In this document: positions 7,051 to 14,179 of the stretch, one piece after another
How positions within the stretch are numbered: the stretch's first letter is position 1
Layout of the letters: each line of letters begins with the position of its first letter
Assembly (NCBI GenBank): GCA_019119635.1
Contig: DWWP01000063.1
Coordinates: forward strand, 1-58,640
DNA from: Candidatus Dietzia intestinipullorum
Lineage (GTDB): Bacteria; Actinomycetota; Actinomycetes; Mycobacteriales; Mycobacteriaceae
DNA: 58,640 nucleotides
Reading direction: 5' to 3'
Program-made: the position numbers and the translations under genes
Notes under the pieces: model-generated
Databases searched by the model: none
What the model was told of the DNA's origin: nothing
The model's input: the letters and a program-made list of their open reading frames with translations, nothing else

Positions 7051-7533
7051 ATGACCGACGAGACCTACTCCGAGTTCACCACCGCGATCGACGACAGATT
7101 CCTCGACGACTACCCGCAGGGCGCCCGCTACCGGTTCGGGGTGGAGTCGGTGGATGCCGACGAGATCGTGGAGTTCGCCCGTCGTTACGACCCGCAGAGC
7201 ATCCACACGGATCCCGACGCGGCGGCGCAGGGTCCGTTCGGCGGACTCATCGCGAGCGGCTGGCAGACGGGTGCGCTCATGATGCGGCTCTTCGCGGACA
7301 ACTACCTGACCTCGGTCGCGAGCCTGGCCTCGCCCGGTCTGGACGAGCTCCGCTGGGTGCGCCCCCTGCGGCCCGGCGACCGCCTCTGGTTGATCTGCGA
7401 GACGATCAGCGTCCGGCACTCGACCAGCAAGCCGGACCGTGGCGTGTTGACGACCCGCGCCACACTCGTCAACCAGGACGACGAGCCGGTCCTCACCGCC
7501 ACCGCCCTGAACATGGTGGCCCGGCGTCCCTAG
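7051..7533 (+). CDS. MaoC-family (R)-specific enoyl-CoA hydratase
   Basis: 160 residues, a single hotdog domain. The hydratase-2 motif is seen as YDPQSIHTDPDAAAQGPFGG (about residues 49-68), carrying the catalytic Asp and His, followed by LIASGWQTGALMMRL. Such enzymes hydrate trans-2-enoyl-CoA to (R)-3-hydroxyacyl-CoA in fatty-acid turnover. ATG 7051 has GAGGAGAGACG before it. The gene converges with the F420-type reductase (9-bp gap) and is divergent from a thioesterase gene. Confidence 0.85.
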   Translation: MTDETYSEFTTAIDDRFLDDYPQGARYRFGVESVDADEIVEFARRYDPQSIHTDPDAAAQGPFGGLIASGWQTGALMMRLFADNYLTSVASLASPGLDELRWVRPLRPGDRLWLICETISVRHSTSKPDRGVLTTRATLVNQDDEPVLTATALNMVARRP

Positions 7534-7542
7534 ACATCACAC

Positions 7543-8046
7543 CTAGGCGTCCTGCCGGGCCGGCCCGTCGAGTCTCGGGGTCAGGTGGAACACGGGGATG
7601 AGCCGCGAGGTGCGCCCGGCATAGATCGCGTAATTGGGCCACACCCGCATCGCGGCCCCCCACGCCGGCGCCCGCTCGGCCCCGGAGAGCTCCCGCACAT
7701 CGACGAGCATCCTCGTGCCCTGTACGGACGTCGCCACCGTGCCCGGCCGCGCCGCGCGGAGATTGTGCACCCAGGCGGGCACGGAGTCGCCGCCCCAGTT
7801 GGAACCCACGATCACCAGCCCGTTGCCCCAGGACGCGCAGAGCAGTGGGGTGCTGCGCTCGACACCGCTGCGGCGGCCGGGAACGTGCAGCACGAGGGTC
7901 GGCAGGCCCGCGATCCGCAGCAGCGGGACCCGGCCGCGGGAGATCCGGTCGAGCCAGCGGTCGAGCCCCACCACCAGATGCGAGTTCTCCCGCGTGGCGT
8001 CCTGCCGGCCGACCCATACCGCCACGGGGGTGAGGATGTTGGTCAT
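7543..8046 (-). CDS. Nitroreductase-family deazaflavin (F420)-dependent oxidoreductase
   Basis: 167 residues. Resembles the DUF385/Ddn family of split-beta-barrel proteins that use F420H2 to reduce quinones or nitroaromatics. Diagnostic stretches are LVLHVPGRRSGVERSTPLLC (about residues 50-69), GNGLVIVGSNWGGDSVPAWVHNLRAAR (about 73-99) and the tail VWPNYAIYAGRTSRLIPVFHL. The family is characteristic of mycobacteria and relatives that make F420. ATG 8046 is 9 bp from the stop of the upstream CFA-like gene, so they are probably co-transcribed. Confidence 0.85.
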   Translation of the reverse strand: MTNILTPVAVWVGRQDATRENSHLVVGLDRWLDRISRGRVPLLRIAGLPTLVLHVPGRRSGVERSTPLLCASWGNGLVIVGSNWGGDSVPAWVHNLRAARPGTVATSVQGTRMLVDVRELSGAERAPAWGAAMRVWPNYAIYAGRTSRLIPVFHLTPRLDGPARQDA

Positions 8047-8055
8047 GCGCAGACC

Positions 8056-9396
8056 CTAGGGCGTCGGCGACGTCCCCGGGTCCGCCGGGGACGGATCGGC
8101 ACCCACGACGAGCTGCACTGATTCCGTCCACCCCCGGCGCAGTCCGGCTTCCGTGGACGCCAACTGGAAGGCCCACAACCTCCGGTAGACGGCGTCGAAC
8201 CCCAGCGCGGCGGCATCGCGCCCCCTGTTGGCGAAGGTCTCCGACCACAACCGGACCGTCTCCGCATGGTGCGAGGTCGACTCGAGCCGCCCCCGCAGCG
8301 TGAGGCGCTCGGACCGGCCGACGGCGTCGGTGAGATCAGCCCAGGCCACCGGCGGTCCCGCTTCCGAGACGTACCGCGAGGCCCACGCCGCGAGTTCGAT
8401 GAGCGCCGGCGCCGGACGGCCTGGGCTGACCAGGGTGGCCAGCGCGAGTCGGCCCGCGTCCACCAGGAGCCGGTCGGCCAGATCGAGCACCGAGACCAGC
8501 CCTCGCGCCCCGGCCGTACTCGCCGGGTCCACGGCGACCACCGCGTCGGCGGCCCCGCCCACATCGGCCGGTCCGCCCAGAGAGAGCGCGATCTCCTCAT
8601 CGAGTCCCGCCGCGGCGAATCGGGAGCCCAGCGCCGAGAGCCGCTCGGTCGAGCCCGTGACCGCCCGGACGTGCGCGCCCCGCTCGGCGGCCCGCATGGG
8701 CAGTTCGCCCCACCCCGGCGTGACCACGACCGTGCGCGACCCCCGGCCCACCCCGGCGAGTGTGAGGAGGGTGTCGACCGCGCGCCTCTGGGCATCGCCC
8801 AGGTCATTGCGCCTCGGGGGCGTCGCCGGCGCGTCCAGGTGCACGACGTCGGTCCCGTCCGCCGCGCGTGCCCGCGTCCGCGCGCCCGAGGCGAAGACGG
8901 CCCCCGACGTCGACATGGTCTCGTCCGTGTAGAGCGAGGTGAGCGCGCCGGGCACCGAGTCCTCGAGATCGACGCTGTGGTCGTCTCGTCGTCGTCGACC
9001 CCCTCCGGCAGGCGGGCGGCCGTCGCGGCCGTACGCCCGCTCCCCCGGATGAGCGCAGTCGGCGTTCGCCGCGACCCACGGGGCGAGGACCCCCACCGCG
9101 TCCCGCAGGACCGGGGACGTCCACTCCCCGGCCATGAACGACTCCCCGAGGCCGAGTACGCCCGCGTCCGCCAACCGGGCCCAGAACAGCTCGGGCTCGT
9201 GCAGCACCACGCGGACGGGGGCGTCGTAGTCCCCTGCGGCCGACGAGTCCGGGTAGTCGATCCGCAGCCCCAGTTCCCGGGTAGAGCGGCGCAACGCCTG
9301 GGCGATCTCCGCGGTCACCTGCCCGCCGGCTCCCGGCGGTTCGGCGAGCGCCGGCCACCGGTCGAGGTCGACGGTCTGCGGCTCGAGTCTGACCAC
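8056..9396 (-). CDS. Degenerate cyclopropane-fatty-acyl synthase-like protein
   Basis: 446 residues from GTG 9396 (AGGAGG 6 nt upstream); the frame opens at GTG 9411. Overall alignment to the CFA/mycolic-acid methyltransferase family is clear: APVRVVLHEPELFWARLADAGVLGLGESFMAGEW in the N-terminal third, LYTDETMSTSGAVF in place of the usual ..DETMTYSSALF, and the C-terminal ETVRLWSETFANRG...GFDAVYRRLWAFQLASTEAGLRRGW. Key sites are altered: the SAM loop normally VLEIGTGWGEL reads VVVTPGWGEL, the HYDLSN region is replaced by an Arg/Gly/Asp-rich linker, and the catalytic Glu/Met block after the second strand is lost. Probably not a working methyltransferase. Followed by the F420-type reductase. 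Confidence 0.75.
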   Translation of the reverse strand: MVRLEPQTVDLDRWPALAEPPGAGGQVTAEIAQALRRSTRELGLRIDYPDSSAAGDYDAPVRVVLHEPELFWARLADAGVLGLGESFMAGEWTSPVLRDAVGVLAPWVAANADCAHPGERAYGRDGRPPAGGGRRRRDDHSVDLEDSVPGALTSLYTDETMSTSGAVFASGARTRARAADGTDVVHLDAPATPPRRNDLGDAQRRAVDTLLTLAGVGRGSRTVVVTPGWGELPMRAAERGAHVRAVTGSTERLSALGSRFAAAGLDEEIALSLGGPADVGGAADAVVAVDPASTAGARGLVSVLDLADRLLVDAGRLALATLVSPGRPAPALIELAAWASRYVSEAGPPVAWADLTDAVGRSERLTLRGRLESTSHHAETVRLWSETFANRGRDAAALGFDAVYRRLWAFQLASTEAGLRRGWTESVQLVVGADPSPADPGTSPTP

Positions 9397-9411
9397 CGGT
9401 TCCCTCCTCAC

Positions 9412-9623
9412 GGGCGACGACAGGTGGACCGTACCGCCGGGGCGCCCCTCCGGCGGTCAGGCGCGACGAGGGGTGACGCGCACGGCGGAGTAGCGGTGGC
9501 CCGTGCGCCGGATCACGCGGACCTACTACCCTGGGGGTCTCGTGCCCGAGCGCGACCCGCGCGGGCCTTCCCTGACGAGCCGCAGCGACCGTCACACAGA
9601 CTCACCCGCATCAGGAGCCCAGC
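9412..9623. promoter_or_regulatory. Divergent control region upstream of ndh
   Basis: Holds a stem-loop with 8-bp arms (9433-9440 / 9450-9457, ACCGCCGG / CCGGCGGT) and the -10-like TACCCT (9527-9532) about 90 nt before ndh. No clear -35 and no recognisable regulator site. Confidence 0.35.
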
Positions 9624-11069
9624 ATGACCGAGACCGCACGAGACCAGGTCACCGACAGCGCGTCAGCCGACCGTCGACACCGCGTCGTCATCATCGGCTC
9701 TGGCTTCGGTGGCCTGTTCGCCGCGCAGCAGCTCGAGCACGCCGATGTGGACGTGACCCTGGTCGCCAAGACCGGCCATCATCTGTTCCAGCCCCTGCTG
9801 TACCAGGTGGCGACCGGCATCCTGTCAGTGGGCGAGATCGCCCCGCCCACCCGCCTGGTCCTGCGCGACCAGGAGAACGCGACCTGCGTGCTCGGCGACG
9901 TCGACAGGATCGATGTGGAGACCAAGACGGTGCACGCCACCGCCGGTCACATAGGGTTCGCCCTCGAGTACGACAGCCTGATCGTCGCCGCCGGAGCCAA
10001 TCAGTCCTACTTCGGCAACGACCACTTCGAACAATGGGCGCCCGGCATGAAGTCCGTGGACGACGCACTCGAGCTGCGTAGCCGCATCCTGGGCTGCTTC
10101 GAGCAGGCCGAGGTGACCGACGACGAGGAGGAGCGCCGGCGGCTGCTCACCTTCATCATCGTGGGCGCGGGCCCCACGGGGGTCGAGATGGCCGGCCAGG
10201 TGGCCGAGCTGGCGCAGCACACGCTCAAGAACAGCTTCCGCCGGATCGATCCGGCCACGGCCCGCGTCATCCTGCTCGACGCCGCACCGTCGGTCCTACC
10301 GCCGTTCGGCACCAGGCTCGGCAACGCCGCCCGCGCCCGCCTCGAGAAGATGGGCGTCGAGGTGCAGCTCAACGCCATGGTCACCGATGTCGACTACCAC
10401 GGGATCGAGGCCAAGGACCCCGACGGGACCCTCCGCCGGATCGACGCCTCGTGCAAGATCTGGTCCGCCGGCGTCCAGGCGAGCCCGCTCGGCAAGGTGA
10501 TCGCCGACCAGACCGGGGCCGAGGTGGACCGCGCCGGACGCGTCAAGGTGGCGGCGGACCTCTCCGTCCCCGGTCATCCGAACATCTTTGTGGTGGGCGA
10601 CATGATGAGCCTCGACGGCCTCCCCGGCGTCGCCCAGGTGGCGATCCAGGGCGGCAAGTACGCGGCCAAGCAGATCATCGCCGACGTGGAGAAGGGCCGG
10701 GCACCGGAAGAGCGGGCGCCGTTCAAGTACTTCGACAAGGGGTCGATGGCCACCGTCTCGCGGTACAGCGCCGTGGTGAAGATGGGCAAGCTCGAGATCC
10801 ACGGGTTCATCGCCTGGATCATGTGGCTCGTGGTGCACCTGGCCTACCTGATCGGTTTCAAGAACCGGCTCACCACCATGTTCTCGTGGGGGATGCACAT
10901 CGGCGGCGATCACCGCTCGCAGCTCACCTCGACCAAGCAGTGGGTGTATGCGCGGCAGGCCATCGAGCGGGTCCAGGCCGACGAGGCCGCAGCGCTACGG
11001 TCACGCATGGAGGCCGCCTCCCGCGACCGGACGGCCGAGAAGCAGGCGACGAGCGTCGGTCGCGACTGA
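9624..11069 (+). CDS. ndh: Type II NADH dehydrogenase
   Basis: 481 residues. FAD-binding VVIIGSGFGGLFAAQQL (about residues 25-41), NADH-binding FIIVGAGPTGVEMAGQVAEL (about 174-193), and IFVVGDMMSLDGLPGVAQVA, followed by the quinone-site AIQGGKYAA and a membrane-anchoring segment HGFIAWIMWLVVHLAYLIGF (about 392-411). This is the non-proton-pumping NADH:menaquinone oxidoreductase of the respiratory chain, close to mycobacterial Ndh in length and layout. GGAG sits 8 nt before ATG. It lies 227 bp from the divergent CFA-like gene; a TACCCT at 9527-9532 is a possible -10. Likely the main NDH-2, with the 3377-4645 gene as a paralogue. Confidence 0.93.
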   Translation: MTETARDQVTDSASADRRHRVVIIGSGFGGLFAAQQLEHADVDVTLVAKTGHHLFQPLLYQVATGILSVGEIAPPTRLVLRDQENATCVLGDVDRIDVETKTVHATAGHIGFALEYDSLIVAAGANQSYFGNDHFEQWAPGMKSVDDALELRSRILGCFEQAEVTDDEEERRRLLTFIIVGAGPTGVEMAGQVAELAQHTLKNSFRRIDPATARVILLDAAPSVLPPFGTRLGNAARARLEKMGVEVQLNAMVTDVDYHGIEAKDPDGTLRRIDASCKIWSAGVQASPLGKVIADQTGAEVDRAGRVKVAADLSVPGHPNIFVVGDMMSLDGLPGVAQVAIQGGKYAAKQIIADVEKGRAPEERAPFKYFDKGSMATVSRYSAVVKMGKLEIHGFIAWIMWLVVHLAYLIGFKNRLTTMFSWGMHIGGDHRSQLTSTKQWVYARQAIERVQADEAAALRSRMEAASRDRTAEKQATSVGRD

Positions 11070-11090
11070 GCCACACGCGCGCGGCGCGCT

Positions 11091-11120
11091 GCCCGGGGCG
11101 GTGCACACGACCCCCCGGGC
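11091..11120 (+). terminator. Stem-loop after ndh
   Basis: Arms GCCCGGGG (11091-11098) and CCCCGGGC (11113-11120) with a 14-nt loop, 21 bp after the ndh stop and between convergent genes. Moderately strong. Confidence 0.5.
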
Positions 11121-11132
11121 TGCACGCGGGTG

Positions 11133-11570
11133 TCAGGCGGGACGCGGCGCAGGCGGGTCCAGGTTCGCCAGCCTCACCTGACCGACGGCAGCGGTCCGAC
11201 CGTTTCCGTCGACGACCTCCACCCGCCAGAGCTGCTGGCTCCTCCCGCGGTGCACGGGCGTCCCGGTGGCCGTCAGGGTGCCCTCGGTGACCGCACGGAG
11301 AAAGTCCGTGTTGTTGTTGACCCCCACGACCTTGCCCTCGCCGCCGAGCCACACGGCCCCGGCGATGCTCGCGACCTGCTCGGCGATCGCACAGTAGACG
11401 CCGCCGTGAACGATCCCGTACGGCTGGTGCAGGTGCGGTCCCACCTCGACCGAGGCCACCACGCGATCGCGGGTGACCTCGACGTACTCGATGCCGATCA
11501 CTCCACCGAACCCGACGTCCGCGTGGGAGCGTGCCTGATCGAGGATCTCGTTCACAGAAGCGTCTGACAT
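11133..11570 (-). CDS. PaaI-family hotdog thioesterase
   Basis: 145 residues from ATG 11570 with GAGG just upstream. A hotdog-fold PaaI/hydroxybenzoyl-CoA thioesterase: the motif QPYGIVHGGVYCAIAEQVAS (about residues 48-67) carries the HGG segment and the acidic catalytic residue on the central helix; VGVNNNTDFLRAVTEGTLTATGTPVHRGR follows. Members hydrolyse aryl- or acyl-CoA, for example in menaquinone synthesis or phenylacetate breakdown. No pathway neighbours identify the substrate. Converges with ndh. Confidence 0.85.
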   Translation of the reverse strand: MSDASVNEILDQARSHADVGFGGVIGIEYVEVTRDRVVASVEVGPHLHQPYGIVHGGVYCAIAEQVASIAGAVWLGGEGKVVGVNNNTDFLRAVTEGTLTATGTPVHRGRSQQLWRVEVVDGNGRTAAVGQVRLANLDPPAPRPA

Positions 11571-11584
11571 CGGGCCTCGTTTCC

Positions 11585-11603
11585 GGCCCGGACGGTCCGG
11601 GCC
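11585..11603. repeat. Palindrome GGCCCGGAC-G-GTCCGGGCC
   Basis: Perfect 9-bp arms around one base, lying 15-33 nt upstream of the PaaI start and 55 nt beyond the stop of the upstream unknown gene on the same strand. Could terminate the upstream transcript or be a control site for PaaI. Confidence 0.45.
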
Positions 11604-11657
11604 CTCTCCGGCCACCGACGCTACCCGGGCCGCGGTCGGGATGACCGCCGACCCGGA

Positions 11658-12419
11658 TCAGCGGGTGGGTCGGCGTACCGCCTCACGCACCGGGATCGGT
11701 CCCGCACCCGGGGTCCGGGGCAGCGAGCTGCGCCGGCGGACCGCCAGACCCGCCTCGTGCAGAGCCTGGAGGACGTACTGGCCGCGCCGCCCGCCCGTCT
11801 CGGCGCTGGTCCCGGCGTAGGTGGGAACGATCGTCGCCGCGCCGAGCACGCACTCACCCGCCATCGACCAGAGCGTCTCGACGCCACAGTTGCTCACGTC
11901 CGACAGTCCGTCGAACACGGCCCCCAGGGTCGCCCGCGACCGACAGGCGAGCCACTGCGCCGTCGACCGCTCGCAGGGCATGGTGGTGATCCCGGGAGAG
12001 CCGGCCGCCGGGTCCGAGGGCAGGACGCGCAGCGTCGTGTCGCGGACGCCGGCCCAGTCGAGGCCGCCTTCGATGTCCGTGCGCACCGACATGTTCTCCG
12101 CGCCGGTGTCCCAGATGCGCCCCGTGGTGACGAAGCTCGCCACGGCCCTGCCCAGCACCGCGTGGGCGAACGCGTCCGCGACCAGGTAGGTGGCGAAGCG
12201 GATGTCTCCGGACTCCGTGAAGTAGTCCCGGAACATGCGCTCCACGCGGCCGCCCTCGACGGCCCGCTCGAGCGGGACCCATCGACGTCGCGAGTGCTCC
12301 CCCAGGTCGGCGATCGAGTAGAACTTCGGATATCCCGGCCGGAAGCCGCCGAGTACCGACACCGTCTCGTCGAACACCCGCTTGTCCGCCTGGCGTGCGG
12401 TCAGCATCGAGCTGGTCAT
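11658..12419 (-). CDS. Uncharacterised protein, weakly FhuF-like
   Basis: 253 residues from ATG 12419, preceded by GGGGGGAG at 8-9 nt, so this start is well supported over the longer frame. The N-terminal half is helical and polar (RMFRDYFTESGDIRFATYLVADAFAHAV); the C-terminal half has SNCGVETLWSMAGECVLGA and RRGQYVLQALHEAGL. The general layout recalls ferric-siderophore reductase FhuF proteins, but their C-terminal iron-sulfur cysteine motif (CC...C..C) is absent; four cysteines are scattered at about residues 150-190. That comparison is weak. It has its own AT-rich upstream region with small dyads. Confidence 0.6.
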   Translation of the reverse strand: MTSSMLTARQADKRVFDETVSVLGGFRPGYPKFYSIADLGEHSRRRWVPLERAVEGGRVERMFRDYFTESGDIRFATYLVADAFAHAVLGRAVASFVTTGRIWDTGAENMSVRTDIEGGLDWAGVRDTTLRVLPSDPAAGSPGITTMPCERSTAQWLACRSRATLGAVFDGLSDVSNCGVETLWSMAGECVLGAATIVPTYAGTSAETGGRRGQYVLQALHEAGLAVRRRSSLPRTPGAGPIPVREAVRRPTR

Positions 12420-12539
12420 GCGTTGGACTCTCCCCCCATATGATTCCCACTGGAGGCCGCGGCGCGCGCCCGTCAGGCGTCGGCGTGTGGGATCGTTTCC
12501 CCCGTCCCACACGGCCCGGCACCCGCGGCCCGGTTATAA

Positions 12540-12625
12540 GTGATACAACATGACCCACGTCATAACCAAGAAAAACCTGGCGAAATACTGAATGTCTGCA
12601 CCGGGTGCATGTCTGACCTGTCAGC
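12540..12625. promoter_or_regulatory. AT-rich divergent control region with small dyads
   Basis: Unusually AT-rich for this genome. Contains ATGAC-N4-GTCAT (12550-12563) and CTGAC-CT-GTCAG (12613-12624), between the unknown gene at 11658-12419 and gnd. Operator-like, regulator unknown. No DtxR/IdeR box (TTAGGTTAGGCTAACCTAA-like) is present. Confidence 0.35.
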
Positions 12626-12702
12626 AAATACTCAGGCGCCGCGGGGTGGATCCCCTTCCCACGCGTCCCGTCCGCCGGGTCCGGGCGCCCGGGGCCGTCG
12701 AC

Positions 12703-12708
12703 TAGGCT
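12703..12708 (+). promoter_or_regulatory. Leaderless -10 of gnd
   Basis: TAGGCT followed by exactly 7 nt and then ATG 12716, with no Shine-Dalgarno between. The same hexamer and spacing precede the helicase gene at 41706. Confidence 0.6.
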
Positions 12709-12715
12709 GTCGACC

Positions 12716-14179
12716 ATGAGTAGCCAGCGTGAGGACGCGAACCAGACCACCGGGACCGCCGACATCGGGGTCACAGGACTCGCCGTGATGGGCTCGAACA
12801 TCGCACGGAATTTCGCCCGTCGCGGCTACACGGTCGCCGTCCACAACCGCTCCGCGGGAAAGACAGACGCCCTGCTCTCCGAGCACGGTGCGGACGGCGA
12901 CTTCGTCCGCACCGAGACCATCGAGGAGTTCGCCGCCGCACTGGAATCCCCGCGGAAGGCGCTCGTGATGGTCCAGGCCGGCGCCCCCACCGACGCGGTG
13001 ATCGAGGCCCTCGCCGACGCCTTCGACGAGGGCGACATCATCATCGACGGCGGCAACGCCCTGTACACCGACACCATCCGCCGCGAGAAGGCGATGGCCG
13101 ACCGCGGCATCCGATTCATCGGCGCCGGCATCTCCGGGGGCGAGGAGGGCGCGCTCGAGGGCCCGTCGATCATGCCCGGCGGCCCCGCCTCCAGCTACGA
13201 GGTCGTGGGTCCGATGCTCGAGGACATCTCCGCGAAGGTCGACGGCACGCCCTGCTGCACCCATATCGGTGAAGACGGTTCGGGCCACTTCGTCAAGATG
13301 GTCCACAACGGCATCGAGTACTCGGATATGCAGCTGATCGGCGAGGCGTATCACCTGCTCCGCGGCGTGGCGGGAATCGAACCCGCCGCCATGGCGGAGG
13401 TGTTCCGCGACTGGAACACCGGCGAACTCGACTCCTACCTCGTCGAGATCACCGCCGAGGTGCTCGCGCAGGTGGACGCGGAGACCGGGAAGCCACTCGT
13501 CGATGTGATCCTCGACCGGGCGGGACAGAAGGGGACGGGGCGGTGGACCGTCAAGTCGGCACTGGACCTCGGCGTCCCCGTCACCGGTATCGCCGAGGCC
13601 GTGTTCGCCCGCGCCCTGTCCAGTTCCGTCCCGCAGCGCGAGGCCGGTCGGAACCTGGGGGCGGGCACGGTGTCGACGCCCGCCGAGACCGGCCCCGCGT
13701 TCGTCGAGGATGTCCGCCGGGCCCTGTACGCGTCCAAGATCATCGCCTACGCCCAGGGCTTCGACCAGATCACCGCGGCGAGTGCGGAGTACGGCTGGGA
13801 TGTCGCCCGGGGCGATCTCGCGACCATCTGGCGCGGGGGCTGCATCATCCGCGCGACGTTCCTCGACCACATCCGCGAGGCGTACGCCGAGACCGGCGAC
13901 CTCCCGTCGCTGCTGGCCGCGCCGTACTTCGCCGAGGCGCTGGCCGACTGCGTGGACAGCTGGCGGCGCGTCGTGGCCACCGCCGTCACGGCCGGGATCC
14001 CCGCCCCCGGGTTCTCCGCCGCGCTCGCCTACTTCGACGGTCTGCGCACGGAACGTCTGCCCGCGGCCCTCATCCAGGGACAGCGCGACTTCTTCGGTGC
14101 ACACACGTACCTGCGTACCGACCGCGAGGGGAGCTTCCACACACTGTGGAGCGGCGACCGCTCGGAGGTCAGGGCCTGA
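12716..14179 (+). CDS. gnd: 6-phosphogluconate dehydrogenase (decarboxylating)
   Basis: 487 residues, the long NADP-type GndA class. Converts 6-phosphogluconate to ribulose 5-phosphate and CO2 in the pentose phosphate pathway. Near the N-terminus IGVTGLAVMGSNIARNFA is the dinucleotide fold; ISGGEEGALEGPSIMPGG (about residues 140-157) is the substrate site; HIGEDGSGHFVKMVHNGIEYSDMQ (about 183-206) carries the catalytic Lys and the Asn. The C-terminal swapped helix ends ...QGQRDFFGAHTYLRTDREG. The first gene of a coupled unit with the DEAD-box helicase and the 15477 protein. Promoter appears leaderless. Confidence 0.96.
   Translation: MSSQREDANQTTGTADIGVTGLAVMGSNIARNFARRGYTVAVHNRSAGKTDALLSEHGADGDFVRTETIEEFAAALESPRKALVMVQAGAPTDAVIEALADAFDEGDIIIDGGNALYTDTIRREKAMADRGIRFIGAGISGGEEGALEGPSIMPGGPASSYEVVGPMLEDISAKVDGTPCCTHIGEDGSGHFVKMVHNGIEYSDMQLIGEAYHLLRGVAGIEPAAMAEVFRDWNTGELDSYLVEITAEVLAQVDAETGKPLVDVILDRAGQKGTGRWTVKSALDLGVPVTGIAEAVFARALSSSVPQREAGRNLGAGTVSTPAETGPAFVEDVRRALYASKIIAYAQGFDQITAASAEYGWDVARGDLATIWRGGCIIRATFLDHIREAYAETGDLPSLLAAPYFAEALADCVDSWRRVVATAVTAGIPAPGFSAALAYFDGLRTERLPAALIQGQRDFFGAHTYLRTDREGSFHTLWSGDRSEVRA

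Noticed and set aside
9433..9457. Stem-loop as terminator of the CFA-like gene
   Set aside because: It lies upstream of the 5' end of that minus-strand gene, not downstream, so it cannot terminate it.
12540..12625. IdeR/DtxR box
   Set aside because: Neither dyad matches the 19-bp TTAGGTTAGGCTAACCTAA pattern.
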